Part shown: one piece after another, positions 22,735-31,775 of the stretch
Position numbering within the stretch: the first letter of the stretch is position 1
How the letters are laid out: every line of letters starts with the position of its first letter
Source of the DNA: Acidovorax sp. SRB_14
GTDB lineage: Bacteria > Pseudomonadota > Gammaproteobacteria > Burkholderiales > Burkholderiaceae_C
Direction: 5' to 3'
NCBI RefSeq assembly: GCF_012932145.1
Contig: NZ_MWOK01000016.1
Coordinates: 1-64,000 of the forward strand
DNA length: 64,000 nucleotides
The notes under the pieces: model-generated
Told to the model about the DNA's origin: nothing
Seen by the model: the letters and a program-made list of their open reading frames with translations, nothing else
Databases searched by the model: none
Made by a program: the position numbers and the translations under genes

Positions 22735-22835
22735 GTTTTTTCAAAGGCAGCGCTTGGCGCTCGCGCCAACGCAGGCCTGTAACGCGCCCGCCGGTCCGCT
22801 TCCTTTGAAAAAACCGTTTTTCAACTTAAGGAAGC
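22735..22835 (+). promoter_or_regulatory. pckG leader RNA with mutually exclusive helices (candidate RNA switch)
   Basis: Arm A (22735-22752, GTTTTTTCAAAGGCAGCG) is complementary to arm B (22797-22814, CGCTTCCTTTGAAAAAAC) over 18 bases with one mismatch. Arm B (22798-22812) is also complementary to arm C (22817-22835): AAAAA/TTTTT, TTG/CAA, then after a 4-base bulge GCTTCCT/AGGAAGC, giving 15 pairs with loop ACCG. Arm C contains the pckG ribosome site AAGGAAG. A small hairpin (TTGGCG-CTCG-CGCCAA, 22754-22769) lies between A and B. A:B pairing frees the ribosome site; B:C hides it. I do not recognise a known riboswitch class. Confidence 0.75.
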
Positions 22836-22840
22836 TCCCG

Positions 22841-24703
22841 ATGAACTCCCCCCACATGCAGGGCCTGGCCCTCAATGCTCCCGACTATGTCAAACACCCG
22901 CGCCTGCTCGCCTGGGTGGCCGACATGGTGGCGCTGTGCAAGCCCGACGCCATCTACTGGTGCGACGGCAGCGAGGCCGAGTACGACCGCCTGTGCCAGC
23001 AGCTGGTGGATGCCGGCACGCTGCAAAAGCTCAACCCCGCCAAGCGCCCCAGCAGCTTCCTGGCCAAGTCCGATCCCAGCGACGTGGCCCGCGTCGAAGA
23101 CCGCACTTTCATCTGCTCAGAGAAGAAGGAAGACGCCGGCCCGACCAACAACTGGATGGCGCCGGCCGAAATGCGCGCCACGCTGGCGCCGCTGTTTGAC
23201 GGCTGCATGCAGGGCCGCACCATGTACGTGGTGCCGTTCTCCATGGGCCCGCTGGGCAGCCCGATTGCCCACATCGGCATCGAACTGTCCGACAGCGCCT
23301 ATGTGGCCGTGAACATGAAGATCATGACGCGCATGGGCCGCGCGGTGTTCGACGTGCTGGGCACCGACGGCGATTTCGTGCCCTGCGTGCACACCGTGGG
23401 CGCGCCGCTGGCCGCAGGCCAGACGGACGTGAAGTGGCCCTGCAACAAGACCAAGTACATCGTGCACTACCCCGAAACGCGCGAAATCTGGAGCTACGGC
23501 TCGGGCTACGGCGGCAACGCGCTGCTGGGCAAGAAGTGCTTTGCGCTGCGCATCGCCTCGACCATGGGGCGCGACCAGGGCTGGCTGGCCGAGCACATGC
23601 TGATCCTGGGCGTGACCAACCCCGAGGGCAAAAAGTACCACGTCGCGGCGGCCTTCCCTTCGGCGTGCGGCAAGACCAACTTTTCGATGCTCGTGCCGCC
23701 CACCGGCTTTGACGGCTGGAAGGTCACGACGATCGGCGACGACATCGCGTGGATCAAGCCTCAGGCCGACGGCTCGCTGCGCGCCATCAACCCCGAGGCC
23801 GGCTACTTCGGCGTGGCCCCGGGCACGAACTACCACACCAACCCCAACTGCATGGCCAGCCTCGACAAGAACGTGATCTTCACGAACGTCGCGCTGACCG
23901 ACGACGGCGACGTGTGGTGGGAAGGCATGGAAAAGGACACGGGCAGCCTGCCCGACCACCTGATCGACTGGCAAGGCCAGGACTGGACACCCCAGATCGC
24001 CAAGGAAACCGGCGCCAAGGCCGCCCACCCCAATGCGCGCTTCACCGTGGCCGCTACCAACAACCCGGCGCTGGACGAGGCCTGGGACGACCCCAAGGGC
24101 GTGAAGATCGACGCCTTCATCTTCGGCGGCCGCCGCTCGACCACGGTGCCACTGGTGACCGAGGCCCGCAACTGGACCGAAGGCGTCTACATGGCCGCCA
24201 CCATGGGCAGCGAGACCACCGCCGCCGCCGCCGGCCAGCAGGGCGTGGTGCGCCGCGACCCGTTCGCCATGCTGCCCTTCATGGGCTACCACATGAGCGA
24301 CTACTTCCAGCACTGGCTGGACCTGGGCACCAAGGTGCAGGCCAGCGGCGCCACGCTGCCGCGCATCTACACCACCAACTGGTTCCGCAAGGGCGAGGAC
24401 GGCAAGTTCGTCTGGCCCGGCTACGGCGAGAACATGCGCGTGCTCAAGTGGATGATCGACCGCATCGAAGGCCAGGCCGCAGGCCAGCAGACCATGTTCG
24501 GCGTGGCGCCGCAGTACGCGGAGATCAACTGGACCGGCCTGGACTTCAGCCCCGCACAGTTCGAGACCGTCACCGCGATCGACACGGCGGCCTGGCAGGA
24601 CGAACTCAAGTTGCACGACGCACACTTTGACCAGCTGGCCGAGCGCCTGCCCCGGGAACTGCTGGCGACGCGCGCCGCCATCGAGGCACGCCTCGGCGCC
24701 TGA
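22841..24703 (+). CDS. pckG: Phosphoenolpyruvate carboxykinase (GTP)
   Basis: A 620-residue GTP-type PEPCK converting oxaloacetate and GTP to PEP, the entry to gluconeogenesis. The P-loop FPSACGKTN (272-280) carries the hyper-reactive cysteine typical of GTP enzymes. The substrate loop ([17 protein letters not shown]), metal-site motif ([10 protein letters not shown]) and nucleotide-site segment ([14 protein letters not shown]) are all intact. ATG at 22841 follows AAGGAAG at good spacing, and that ribosome site lies inside the competing leader structures. The unit is closed by a terminator. Regulation probably occurs both at the upstream palindromes and through the leader RNA. Confidence 0.97.
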   Translation: MNSPHMQGLALNAPDYVKHPRLLAWVADMVALCKPDAIYWCDGSEAEYDRLCQQLVDAGTLQKLNPAKRPSSFLAKSDPSDVARVEDRTFICSEKKEDAGPTNNWMAPAEMRATLAPLFDGCMQGRTMYVVPFSMGPLGSPIAHIGIELSDSAYVAVNMKIMTRMGRAVFDVLGTDGDFVPCVHTVGAPLAAGQTDVKWPCNKTKYIVHYPETREIWSYGSGYGGNALLGKKCFALRIASTMGRDQGWLAEHMLILGVTNPEGKKYHVAAAFPSACGKTNFSMLVPPTGFDGWKVTTIGDDIAWIKPQADGSLRAINPEAGYFGVAPGTNYHTNPNCMASLDKNVIFTNVALTDDGDVWWEGMEKDTGSLPDHLIDWQGQDWTPQIAKETGAKAAHPNARFTVAATNNPALDEAWDDPKGVKIDAFIFGGRRSTTVPLVTEARNWTEGVYMAATMGSETTAAAAGQQGVVRRDPFAMLPFMGYHMSDYFQHWLDLGTKVQASGATLPRIYTTNWFRKGEDGKFVWPGYGENMRVLKWMIDRIEGQAAGQQTMFGVAPQYAEINWTGLDFSPAQFETVTAIDTAAWQDELKLHDAHFDQLAERLPRELLATRAAIEARLGA

Positions 24704-24752
24704 GGCGCCAGCGCGGTGCAAGGCGCAGCAGCGCCGCGCCGCCCACCGCGCA

Positions 24753-24780
24753 ACAGCCACCCGCCGGGTGGCTGTTTTTT
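24753..24780 (+). terminator. Rho-independent terminator of pckG
   Basis: ACAGCCACCCG-CC-GGGTGGCTGT followed by Ts, 50 bases after the pckG stop. Confidence 0.93.
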
Positions 24781-24914
24781 GGGCCAGAAATCCCCGCTCT
24801 GCGCGGGTCTCCGCGGCAAAGACTCAGATCCTCTGAACGTCTGCGGTCGCTGCGGGCACAAAAAAACCGCGCACGCGGCGCGGTGGGACAGTGGCGCGGC
24901 GCTGGGCCGGGCGT

Positions 24915-25196
24915 TCAGTCTTGGCGGTTCAGGGCGCAGATCAGGTCGGTCATGATGCGCGGGTCGGTCTGGGCCAGCGCCCACAGTTCACGCTCTTCGC
25001 GGGCCAGCTTGCGGGCAGCGCGCCAGGCATTCCAACGTGCGCGCAAGCGGCCCACCGCGGGGGAGATCGCGCCAGATTCCGCCGCGCCATAGGCCGAGAA
25101 CACGGTGCTGTGCACCACACGCTCGGCAGCAGGAGCCGGGGTCTTGGCCGGAGCGGAATACGAGGTGAAAACGGCGTTGTGGGCCAGGGAAGTCAT
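24915..25196 (-). CDS. Small uncharacterised protein with DUF1127-like tail
   Basis: A 93-residue cytosolic protein without signal or membrane segment. The N-terminal half is low-complexity. The C-terminal half is a basic helix (RLRARWNAWRAARKLAREER) followed by ELWALAQTDPRIMTDLICAL, loosely like the DUF1127/YjiS pattern of an arginine-rich helix and an L-x-x-DxRxxxD segment; this similarity is weak. AAGGA lies seven bases before the ATG. Divergent from a LysR gene across 122 bases. Function unknown. Confidence 0.7.
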   Translation of the reverse strand: MTSLAHNAVFTSYSAPAKTPAPAAERVVHSTVFSAYGAAESGAISPAVGRLRARWNAWRAARKLAREERELWALAQTDPRIMTDLICALNRQD

Positions 25197-25318
25197 GGTG
25201 GAGTCCTTCAAACAACAGCACTGTGTGGGTGCGATGGGTCAATCCTAGGGTTTACCCAGGCATCTGTCCACTTTAGGTTGGTGATGATGGCCATTCACAC
25301 CATGAATACCGTTATCGC

Positions 25319-26308
25319 ATGTCCACTGCTGCGTTTCGCCGGCTCGACCTGAACCTGCTGCGCGTCTTTGACGCTGTCATGGCCGAGCGCAACCTGACGC
25401 AGGCGGCGCACAAGCTGGCGCTCACGCAGCCGGCCGTGAGCAATGCACTGCGCCGCCTGCGCGAGGCGCTGGACGACGAGCTCGTGCGCCGCGGCGCCAC
25501 GGGCATGGAGCCCACGCCGCGCGCCCTGGCGCTGTGGCCGGTGGTGCAGGAGGCCTTGGCGCAGCTGGAAGCGGCGCTGGTGCCCGCAGAGTTCGTCCCC
25601 CGGCTCGCACACAACACCTTTGTGCTGGCGATGGCCGACGCCACCGCGGCGGCGCTGATGCCGCGCATGGTGGGCATCCTCGCCGCCGAGGCGCCCGGCG
25701 TGTCGGTGCGCGTGCTGCCCCTGGCCACGCGCGACCCGCGCCGCCTGCTCGACGACGAAGTGGCCGATCTGGCGATCGGCTACTTTCCTGCCGTGCTGAC
25801 CGACCTCACGGCGCAGCGGCAGGCGGGCGAACCGGTGGCCTATGCGCACCAGCGCGTGTACGACGGCGAGTACGTGTGCCTGATGCGCAAGGACCACCCG
25901 CTGGCCCATGCGCCGCTGACGCTCGATGCCTATTGCGCCGCGCGCCACCTGCTGGTGAGCTTTTCGGGCCGGCCGTATGGCTTCACCGACGAGGCGCTGG
26001 CCGCGCTAGGGCGCGAGCGGCGCATCGTGCTCACCGTGAACCAGTTCTTCACCGCCGGGCGCGTGGTCGCCCGCTCGGATCTGCTCACCGTGCTGCCGCT
26101 GCATTTCTTTGGCGTCACCGGGCTGGAAGGCGAACTGGTCTGGCGGCCGCTGCCGCTGTCCCTGCCCACGGTGCATGTGGACGCGCTGTGGCACCTGCGC
26201 CGGCGCCACGGCGCCGCGCACGAATGGCTGCGTGCCGTGGTGGAGCGCTCGGCCGGCGCCGACAATGGCGCCCATGAAGATCCAGCTGCTGTCCGACCTG
26301 CACCTTGA
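25319..26308 (+). CDS. LysR-family transcriptional regulator (NodD/NahR-like)
   Basis: A 329-residue LysR regulator. The DNA-binding start FRRLDLNLLRVFDAVMAERN and the HTH NLTQAAHKLALTQPAVSNAL (about 26-45) are of the NodD/NahR/LinR subgroup, as is the effector domain phrase LMRKDHPLA. Targets are unknown; the divergent small gene at 24915 is the natural candidate. Its 3' end overlaps the start of the phosphoesterase gene by about 35 bases, so the two are probably co-transcribed. Confidence 0.88.
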   Translation: MSTAAFRRLDLNLLRVFDAVMAERNLTQAAHKLALTQPAVSNALRRLREALDDELVRRGATGMEPTPRALALWPVVQEALAQLEAALVPAEFVPRLAHNTFVLAMADATAAALMPRMVGILAAEAPGVSVRVLPLATRDPRRLLDDEVADLAIGYFPAVLTDLTAQRQAGEPVAYAHQRVYDGEYVCLMRKDHPLAHAPLTLDAYCAARHLLVSFSGRPYGFTDEALAALGRERRIVLTVNQFFTAGRVVARSDLLTVLPLHFFGVTGLEGELVWRPLPLSLPTVHVDALWHLRRRHGAAHEWLRAVVERSAGADNGAHEDPAAVRPAP

Positions 26309-27119
26309 GGTACACCCCGGCTTCGTGCCCGAACCCGCGCCCGGCGCCGACCTGCTGGTGCTGGCCGGCGACATCGGCTCGTACCAGACCAGCTCGCTGC
26401 TGCAGGATGGCGATTTCGGTCTGGCGCGCTTTTCGCCGCTGCCGCAGTACGCGGGCTGGCCCACGCCGGTGCTGTTCGTGCCGGGCAACCACGAATACGA
26501 CGCCCAGGACTTCGACGCCGCCCATGCGCGCTTGCGCGCCACCTGCGAACGCCTCGGCCTGGTCTGGCTGGAGCGCGAGACCGCCGTGCTGGGCGGCGTG
26601 CGCTTTGTCGGCACCACGCTGTGGAGCGACTTCGATGCGCTCGCCGAACACGAGGGCTGCACCGACCTGGCGCGGCGCCTGCGCATGCGCGAGAAGGCGT
26701 TCCGCGCCGCCAACTTCTACCTCCGCAAGACCGGCGGCACGCGCGCGGGCCAGCCCTTCCTGGCAGACGCCGTGCGCGCGCAGGGGCTCCTCTGCCAGCA
26801 GTGGCTGCGCGCCGCATTGGCATCTTCTTTCGACGGGCCCACCGTGGCCATCACCCACTTTGCGCCCAGCCTGCGCAGCGCCGACCCGCGCTATGGCCTG
26901 GTGCCCGGCACCGCGGGCTTTTGCAACGCGCTCGACGGTCTGATGGAACACGCGCAGCTATGGCTGCATGGCCACCTGCACGCCCCCAGCGACTACAGCG
27001 TGGCGGGCCGCCGCCGCGACGGCACCCCCTGGCAGTGCCGCGTGGTCGCCAATCCGCTGGGCTATGCGCGCAAAAACGAGCAGGAGCGCTTCCTGGCGCA
27101 GTGCTGCGTCACCTTATGA
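26274..27119 (+). CDS. Calcineurin-like metallophosphoesterase
   Basis: A 281-residue cytosolic metallophosphoesterase with the five dimetal motifs in order: D-x-H (LLSDLHLE, about 5-12), GDIG (about 33), GNHEYD (about 69-74), THFAP (about 194) and GHLHAPSDY (about 231-239). Residues between are family-typical (FVGTTLWSDF). The start MKIQLLSDLH is preferred over ATG at 26265; both lie within the 3' end of the LysR gene. The substrate cannot be inferred. Confidence 0.88.
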   Translation: MKIQLLSDLHLEVHPGFVPEPAPGADLLVLAGDIGSYQTSSLLQDGDFGLARFSPLPQYAGWPTPVLFVPGNHEYDAQDFDAAHARLRATCERLGLVWLERETAVLGGVRFVGTTLWSDFDALAEHEGCTDLARRLRMREKAFRAANFYLRKTGGTRAGQPFLADAVRAQGLLCQQWLRAALASSFDGPTVAITHFAPSLRSADPRYGLVPGTAGFCNALDGLMEHAQLWLHGHLHAPSDYSVAGRRRDGTPWQCRVVANPLGYARKNEQERFLAQCCVTL

Positions 27120-27200
27120 TGCCCAGCGACCGCGGCGGTAGCGGGTCCCTGCAGCCCCACCGCCTTTTGTAAAACTGACTTATCGGATTGGGAGAACTGC

Positions 27201-27623
27201 ATGAACATCCTGCTTGCTGTCGACGGCAGCGCGTACACCAAGAAAATGCTCGCCTACCTGGCCGCGCACGACGAACTGCTGGGCGGCTCGCACAGCTACA
27301 GCGTGCTCACCGTGCAGCCCGCGCTGCCGGCGCGCGCGCGCGCCGCGCTGGGCAAGGCCGTGGTGGACAAGTACTACGCCGATGAGGCCGACAAGGTCAT
27401 CAGCCCGGTGTCCAAGTTCCTGAGCCGCAAGGGGGTGGAGCCGCAGCGCATCGTCAAGGTCGGCCCCGTGGGCGAGACCATCGCCAAGGTGGCCGACAAC
27501 GGCAAGTTCGACCTGCTGGTCATGGGCTCGCACGGCCACGGCGCGCTGGCCACGCTGGTGATGGGCTCGGTCACCACCCAGGTGCTGGCACACAGCGGCG
27601 TGCCGGTGCTGATCGTGCGCTGA
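27201..27623 (+). CDS. Universal stress protein, UspA family
   Basis: A 140-residue single-domain UspA protein. The start MNILLAVDGSAYTKKML and the ATP-binding loop MGSHGHG-(9)-GSVTT (about 109-127, matching G2xG9xGS/T) indicate a nucleotide-binding subtype. GGGAG lies eight bases before ATG. A terminator follows and faces a convergent TetR gene. Confidence 0.93.
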   Translation: MNILLAVDGSAYTKKMLAYLAAHDELLGGSHSYSVLTVQPALPARARAALGKAVVDKYYADEADKVISPVSKFLSRKGVEPQRIVKVGPVGETIAKVADNGKFDLLVMGSHGHGALATLVMGSVTTQVLAHSGVPVLIVR

Positions 27624-27694
27624 AGCTGGGACACCCGCTGCGGCGTCCGCCCTCGGCCTGCGTGCCGGCGGGTGGATCGCCGCACCGCACCGAT

Positions 27695-27716
27695 GCCCGC
27701 CTGCGCGGGCGTTTTT
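27695..27716. terminator. Terminator between uspA-like and TetR genes
   Basis: GCCCGC-CTGC-GCGGGC followed by GTTTTT, placed between convergent genes. Confidence 0.75.
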
Positions 27717-27740
27717 CATGGCGGGCCGCCGTGTGCCGCG

Positions 27741-28355
27741 TCAGCGCGCGCGCAGGCCGTCGAAACAGGAGCGCAGCACGAGGTCGACGATCTCGGCATC
27801 CTGGTATTGGCCGCTGTCCTTGAGAAAACCCACCACCGGGTCGCAGGCGCGCGCGTACAGGGTGTAGAGCACGGCCAGCGGCGGCAGCGTGGTGTCGACC
27901 GCGCCCTGGTCCTGGGCCTCGGTGATCCACTGCCCGAGCTGGTCGCTCACGGCGACCAGGCCGGCGAGGTAGTTCGGGTCGGCCATCAGCACCGCACGCA
28001 GCGCCGAGTTGCGGCTGGGCAGCAGCGGCATCTCCTGCGCCAGCAGGCGCTCAAGCGACCAGCGCACCACGGCGCGCAGCTTGTCGGTCGGCGCCAGGGC
28101 GCCATCGAGCGAGGCGAGGTAGGCGCGCACCCGGCCCAGTACCTGCACCATGGCGGCGCAGCACAGGTCCTCCTTGCTGCCGAAATGCTTGTACAGGCTG
28201 GCCTTGGCAATGCCCACGGCCTGGGCCACGTCGTCCATGGTCATGGCATCGAACGCCTTCTCGCCGAGCAGCTGGCAGGTCGCCTGCAGGATGGCTTCCT
28301 CGCGTGCGAGGTGCATGTGCTCCTTGAAGGAACGCCGGGGCGGTGCGGTGGTCAT
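27741..28355 (-). CDS. TetR/AcrR-family transcriptional regulator
   Basis: A 204-residue regulator. The N-terminal HTH (about 20-65) reads ILQATCQLLGEKAFDAMTMD then VAQAVGIAKASLYKHFGSKE, the classic TetR pattern. The C-terminal ligand domain is variable, with a TetR_C-like end. No obvious divergent partner: upstream lies the tail of argP on the same strand, 98 bases away. Target and ligand are unknown. Confidence 0.9.
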   Translation of the reverse strand: MTTAPPRRSFKEHMHLAREEAILQATCQLLGEKAFDAMTMDDVAQAVGIAKASLYKHFGSKEDLCCAAMVQVLGRVRAYLASLDGALAPTDKLRAVVRWSLERLLAQEMPLLPSRNSALRAVLMADPNYLAGLVAVSDQLGQWITEAQDQGAVDTTLPPLAVLYTLYARACDPVVGFLKDSGQYQDAEIVDLVLRSCFDGLRAR

Positions 28356-28453
28356 GGCGCTATCTTATTCAGCGCAGGCAAAAAACAGATCGCCATGGTT
28401 AATCGGCAACCCCGCAGTAGCCGTGCATCCACGCCGGTCTTGCGGCCAACCCG

Positions 28454-29362
28454 TCAGGCCAGCGCCCGCCCGGCGCCCGCCCGCAGCGCCTGGGTCAGCG
28501 CATCGAGCACCTGCGACTCCAGATTCCAGCAGTGCCAGTACAGCGCGATGGGCAGCGCGTGGCCCGGCGCCAGGTCAACGAACTCGCCGCTGGCCAGCCG
28601 CTGGCGCACCAGCAGCTCCGGCACCACGCCCGCGCCCCAGCCCGCGGCCACCGCGCGCACCTGGCCTTCCGAACTGGGCACGAACAGGTGGCTGAGCGCC
28701 ACGCGCTTGAGGCCGAAGGCGCGCGCAACGAACTCGGCCTGCATGTCGTCCTTGCGGTTGAACGACAGGAAGGAGACCTTGCGGAAGTTGTGCGCATTCA
28801 GGCCGTCGGGCAGGTGCTGCTGGGCGAAATCGCGCGAGGCCACGGCGACGTAGCGCATGGCCCCCAGCGGCACGACCTTGCAGCCGCGCAGGGCCTGCCC
28901 GAGCGTGGTGACGCAGCCGAGCACCTGCCCCGAGCGCAGCCACTCCTGGGTGAAGTCCTGGTCGTCGGCCACGATCTCCAGCGGCAGCCGCTGGTGCACC
29001 AGGGCCTGCAGCGCGTCCAGCGCCCAGGTGGCAATGCTGTCGGCGTTGATGGCGATGGCGATGCGCTCGTCCTCGCGGCCGCCGCCCGGCGCGCTGGGGG
29101 CCAGGTCCTGCAGATCGCGTTCGAGGTCGGCGCGCAGCAGGCGCAGCTGCTTGGTGTGCTTGAGCAGCAGCTGGCCCGCCGAGGTGGGCTTGAGCGGGCG
29201 GCTGCGCACGATCAGCACCGAGCCGACCTGCGTCTCCAGCGCGCGCAGGCGCTGCGACACGGCCGACTGGGTCACGTTCAGGCGCTGCGCGGCGCGCTCG
29301 AAGCCGCCCTCTTCAACGATGGCGGCGAGGCATTCGAGGGCGGTGGGATCGTAGGAACTCAT
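28454..29362 (-). CDS. argP: LysR-family regulator ArgP (LysG/IciA)
   Basis: A 302-residue ArgP-type regulator. The start YDPTALECLAAIVEEGGFERAAQRLNVTQSAVSQRLRALE is the ArgP HTH, and the effector domain has the family phrases AINADSIATWALDAL and DDQDFTQEWLRSGQVLGCVTT. ArgP senses lysine/arginine and usually controls an exporter (argO/lysE). Here the divergent neighbour is a DadA-type dehydrogenase, which suggests control of amino-acid catabolism instead; this is inference. The 124-bp intergenic region is AT-rich for this genome. Confidence 0.88.
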   Translation of the reverse strand: MSSYDPTALECLAAIVEEGGFERAAQRLNVTQSAVSQRLRALETQVGSVLIVRSRPLKPTSAGQLLLKHTKQLRLLRADLERDLQDLAPSAPGGGREDERIAIAINADSIATWALDALQALVHQRLPLEIVADDQDFTQEWLRSGQVLGCVTTLGQALRGCKVVPLGAMRYVAVASRDFAQQHLPDGLNAHNFRKVSFLSFNRKDDMQAEFVARAFGLKRVALSHLFVPSSEGQVRAVAAGWGAGVVPELLVRQRLASGEFVDLAPGHALPIALYWHCWNLESQVLDALTQALRAGAGRALA

Positions 29363-29486
29363 GGCAGGCCAGGTCAGGGAAGGAACAGGGAGAGCGGGCT
29401 CGGCTACTCTATTAGAGCAACTGATGCTTTTAGAACAAGTTTAATTTTGCTGTTGGCGCCCGGCAATGTGTCGCACACTGCGCCCC

Positions 29487-30839
29487 ATGAAAACCATTGT
29501 TCTGGGCGCCGGCATCATCGGCATCAGCACGGCCTGGCACCTGCTCGAGCGCGGGCACGAGGTCACCGTCGTCGACCGCCAGCCGGACGCCGCGCTCGAG
29601 ACCAGCTTCGCCAACGCCGGGCAGATCTCGGTGAGCTACTGCGAGCCCTGGGCCAACCGCGAGGCGCCGCTCAAGGCGCTCAAGTGGATGTTCGACCAGG
29701 AGGCGCCGCTGCTGTTTCGCCCGCAGCTCGACTGGCAGCAGTGGCGCTGGGGCCTGCAGTTCCTCGCGCAGTGCAACGACGCGGCCTTCGAGCGCAACGT
29801 GCAGCAGATCGTCGCGCTGGGCGCCTACAGCCACGCCGCGCTCAAGGACGTGGTGCGCACCACCGGCATCGAATACCACCGGCTAGAGCGCGGCATCGCG
29901 CATTTCTACACCGACCAGAAGTCCTTCGACGAGGCCGGGAGCGCCGTCGAGCTGATGCGCAAGTACGGCGTGCAGCGCCGCCTGGTCAGCCGCGAGGAGC
30001 TGCTCGCGATCGAGCCCGCTTTCCGCGCCTACGGCGCGCACATCACGGGCGGCACCTACACCAGCACCGACGAAAGCGGCGACGCGCGCGTGTTCACGCA
30101 GGCGCTGGCCCGGCGCTGTGCCGAGCGCGGCGTGCGGTTCCTCTACGGCCACGACGTGCTGCGCCTGAACAAAATCGGCAATGCTATTGAATCCGTAGCT
30201 ATCAGCGCACGCCAGGAAAGCGCTGGAGGCCAAAAACAGTCCAAATACCAGGCCCTGAAGGCCGACGCCGTGGTCGTGGCCTGCGGCTCCTACAGCGCGC
30301 CGCTGCTGCGCCGCGTCGGCGTGGACTTGCCGATCTACCCCGGCAAGGGCTACAGCGCCACCTTCCCGCTGCTGCGCCCCGAGGGCGCGCCGCTGGTCTC
30401 GACCATCGACGACGGCCGCAAGATCGCCATGAGCCGGTTGGGCAACGTGCTGCGCGTGGCCGGGACCATTGAGCTGGGCGGCTACGACCTTTCGCTCGAC
30501 ACGCCGGTGGCGCGCGCGCGCTGCCACATGCTCTCGCGCCGCATCGAGGAAATCCTGCCCGGCGTCTGCGACACGCGCACGCCCGAGCAGGGCGGCGATC
30601 CGCAGTACTGGGCCGGCCTGCGCCCGGCAACGCCGACCAACATCCCCTACATTGGCCGCACGCGCGTGGACCGGCTCTGGGTCAACGCCGGCCACGGCAC
30701 GCTGGGCTGGACGCACGGCGCGGGCTCGGGCAAGGCGCTGGCGGAGCTGATCAGCGGCGAGCGCCCTGCCATGCAGTTCGGCTTCCTGGGCATGGACCGG
30801 GCGCCGGTGCCGCCGCAGCGCACGCGCATGCCGGCGTAG
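29487..30839 (+). CDS. dadA: D-amino acid dehydrogenase, small subunit type
   Basis: A membrane-associated FAD enzyme (450 residues) that oxidises D-amino acids and passes electrons to quinones. FAD-binding GAGIIGISTAWHLLERGHEV lies at the start; GKGYSATFP and the end AGHGTLGWTHGAGSGKALAE are DadA hallmarks. Residues about 230-253 (GNAIESVAISARQESAGGQK) are translated from a copy of the dispersed palindromic element and make the protein longer than E. coli DadA (about 432). The frame is kept and conserved sequence resumes with KADAVVVACGSYS. Divergent from argP. Confidence 0.92.
   Translation: MKTIVLGAGIIGISTAWHLLERGHEVTVVDRQPDAALETSFANAGQISVSYCEPWANREAPLKALKWMFDQEAPLLFRPQLDWQQWRWGLQFLAQCNDAAFERNVQQIVALGAYSHAALKDVVRTTGIEYHRLERGIAHFYTDQKSFDEAGSAVELMRKYGVQRRLVSREELLAIEPAFRAYGAHITGGTYTSTDESGDARVFTQALARRCAERGVRFLYGHDVLRLNKIGNAIESVAISARQESAGGQKQSKYQALKADAVVVACGSYSAPLLRRVGVDLPIYPGKGYSATFPLLRPEGAPLVSTIDDGRKIAMSRLGNVLRVAGTIELGGYDLSLDTPVARARCHMLSRRIEEILPGVCDTRTPEQGGDPQYWAGLRPATPTNIPYIGRTRVDRLWVNAGHGTLGWTHGAGSGKALAELISGERPAMQFGFLGMDRAPVPPQRTRMPA
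30180..30246 (+). repeat. Dispersed palindromic element, copy 7, inside dadA
   Basis: GCTATTGAATCCGTAGC then TATCAGCGC-spacer-AAAGCGCTGGAGGCCAAAAA, in frame within the dadA coding sequence; no stop is introduced in the reading frame used. Confidence 0.75.
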
Positions 30840-30900
30840 GCGCCACAGGCGGTCTGCGGTCTCTTGCGGGCATCGGCACGCGGCGCGCCGCCGCCCTGCC

Positions 30901-31683
30901 TCAGTGCAGCGTGCGCCGGCGGGCCAGGAAGTCGAGCAGCGCGGCGTCAAAGCCGTCGGGATCTTCGAGCTGCGGCCAGTGGCCGACCTGGGGCAGGCTG
31001 GCATGGCGCGCATCGGGCAGCACATGGGCCAGCGCCTGCAGGGCCTCGGGGGGCGTGCAGCGGTCATGGGCGCCGCCCAGCAGCAGCACCGGCAGGTGCA
31101 GGCGCGAGAGCGCCGCCGCGCGGCGGTCGAACGCGACCAGCGCCTGTAGCGCGCGCCGGTAGGTGGCGCGGTGCACCTGCGCCATGGCGTGGCTGGCCAG
31201 CCGCACGCCCTCGGGCAGCGCGCCCGGGCCGATGCCCTGCGGCACCAGCGTCTGCGCGATCTGCTCCATGCCGTGGCCCGCGTCGAGCGCCTGCAGGCGC
31301 GGCGCCACCCAGTCGCGCACGGCCGCCGCGTCCAGCGGCGGGCCGCCGGCGCACAGTACCATCCGGCGCACGCGCGCCGGGTGGCGCAGCGCCACCTCCA
31401 GCGCCAGCATCGCCCCCAGGCCGTGGCCCACCAGGGTCAGCGCGGTGGTGGGCTGCAACAGATCCATCAGCGCCAGGCAGCGCTGCGCGAGGCCTTGGAA
31501 ACCGTAGGGCTCGATCGGGGCACTGTGGCCGTAGCCCGGCATGTCCCAGGCGACGGCGCGGTAGCCGGCGCTCGCCAGCGTCTCCACCTGGGGCGCAAAG
31601 CTCAGGTGCCCGCCGTCGGCGTCGTGCAGCATGAGCACCGCGGCGCCCGAGCCCAGGGAGGTGAAGGTGGGAAGCATGGACAT
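30901..31683 (-). CDS. Alpha/beta-fold hydrolase with glycine in place of the nucleophile
   Basis: A 260-residue alpha/beta-hydrolase fold protein of the MhpC/haloperoxidase type. Visible elements are DMPGYGHSAP (about 47-56), the nucleophile elbow LVGHGLGAM (84-92), the acid in GGAHDRCTP (about 214) and the base in VGHWPQLE (about 240). The elbow normally reads G-x-S-x-G; here the third position is glycine (codon GGC, one base from AGC). So the acid and histidine remain but the nucleophile is missing. It could be an inactive or re-purposed member. Divergent from the flavin reductase gene. Confidence 0.85.
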   Translation of the reverse strand: MSMLPTFTSLGSGAAVLMLHDADGGHLSFAPQVETLASAGYRAVAWDMPGYGHSAPIEPYGFQGLAQRCLALMDLLQPTTALTLVGHGLGAMLALEVALRHPARVRRMVLCAGGPPLDAAAVRDWVAPRLQALDAGHGMEQIAQTLVPQGIGPGALPEGVRLASHAMAQVHRATYRRALQALVAFDRRAAALSRLHLPVLLLGGAHDRCTPPEALQALAHVLPDARHASLPQVGHWPQLEDPDGFDAALLDFLARRRTLH

Positions 31684-31775
31684 GTGGTGGGGGGCGCGGT
31701 GCGCTGCAGCGTTTCGGTGCCCGGACCATAATAGCCGGCCCCGCCTGCGACTGCCCCACTTCCGCCCCCTCTCCC

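Larger units (their letters stand above)
22376..22840. other. Divergent regulatory region between the YVTN gene and pckG
   Basis: 465 bases with no credible gene. From left to right: the YVTN leader; perfect or near-perfect palindromes CATAACGTTATG (22604-22615), GCAT-N4-ATGC (22624-22635) and GTCTGACAGAC (22641-22651); a possible -10 TAAAAT at 22670; then the structured pckG leader. The local drop in GC marks it as promoter DNA. Confidence 0.7.
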
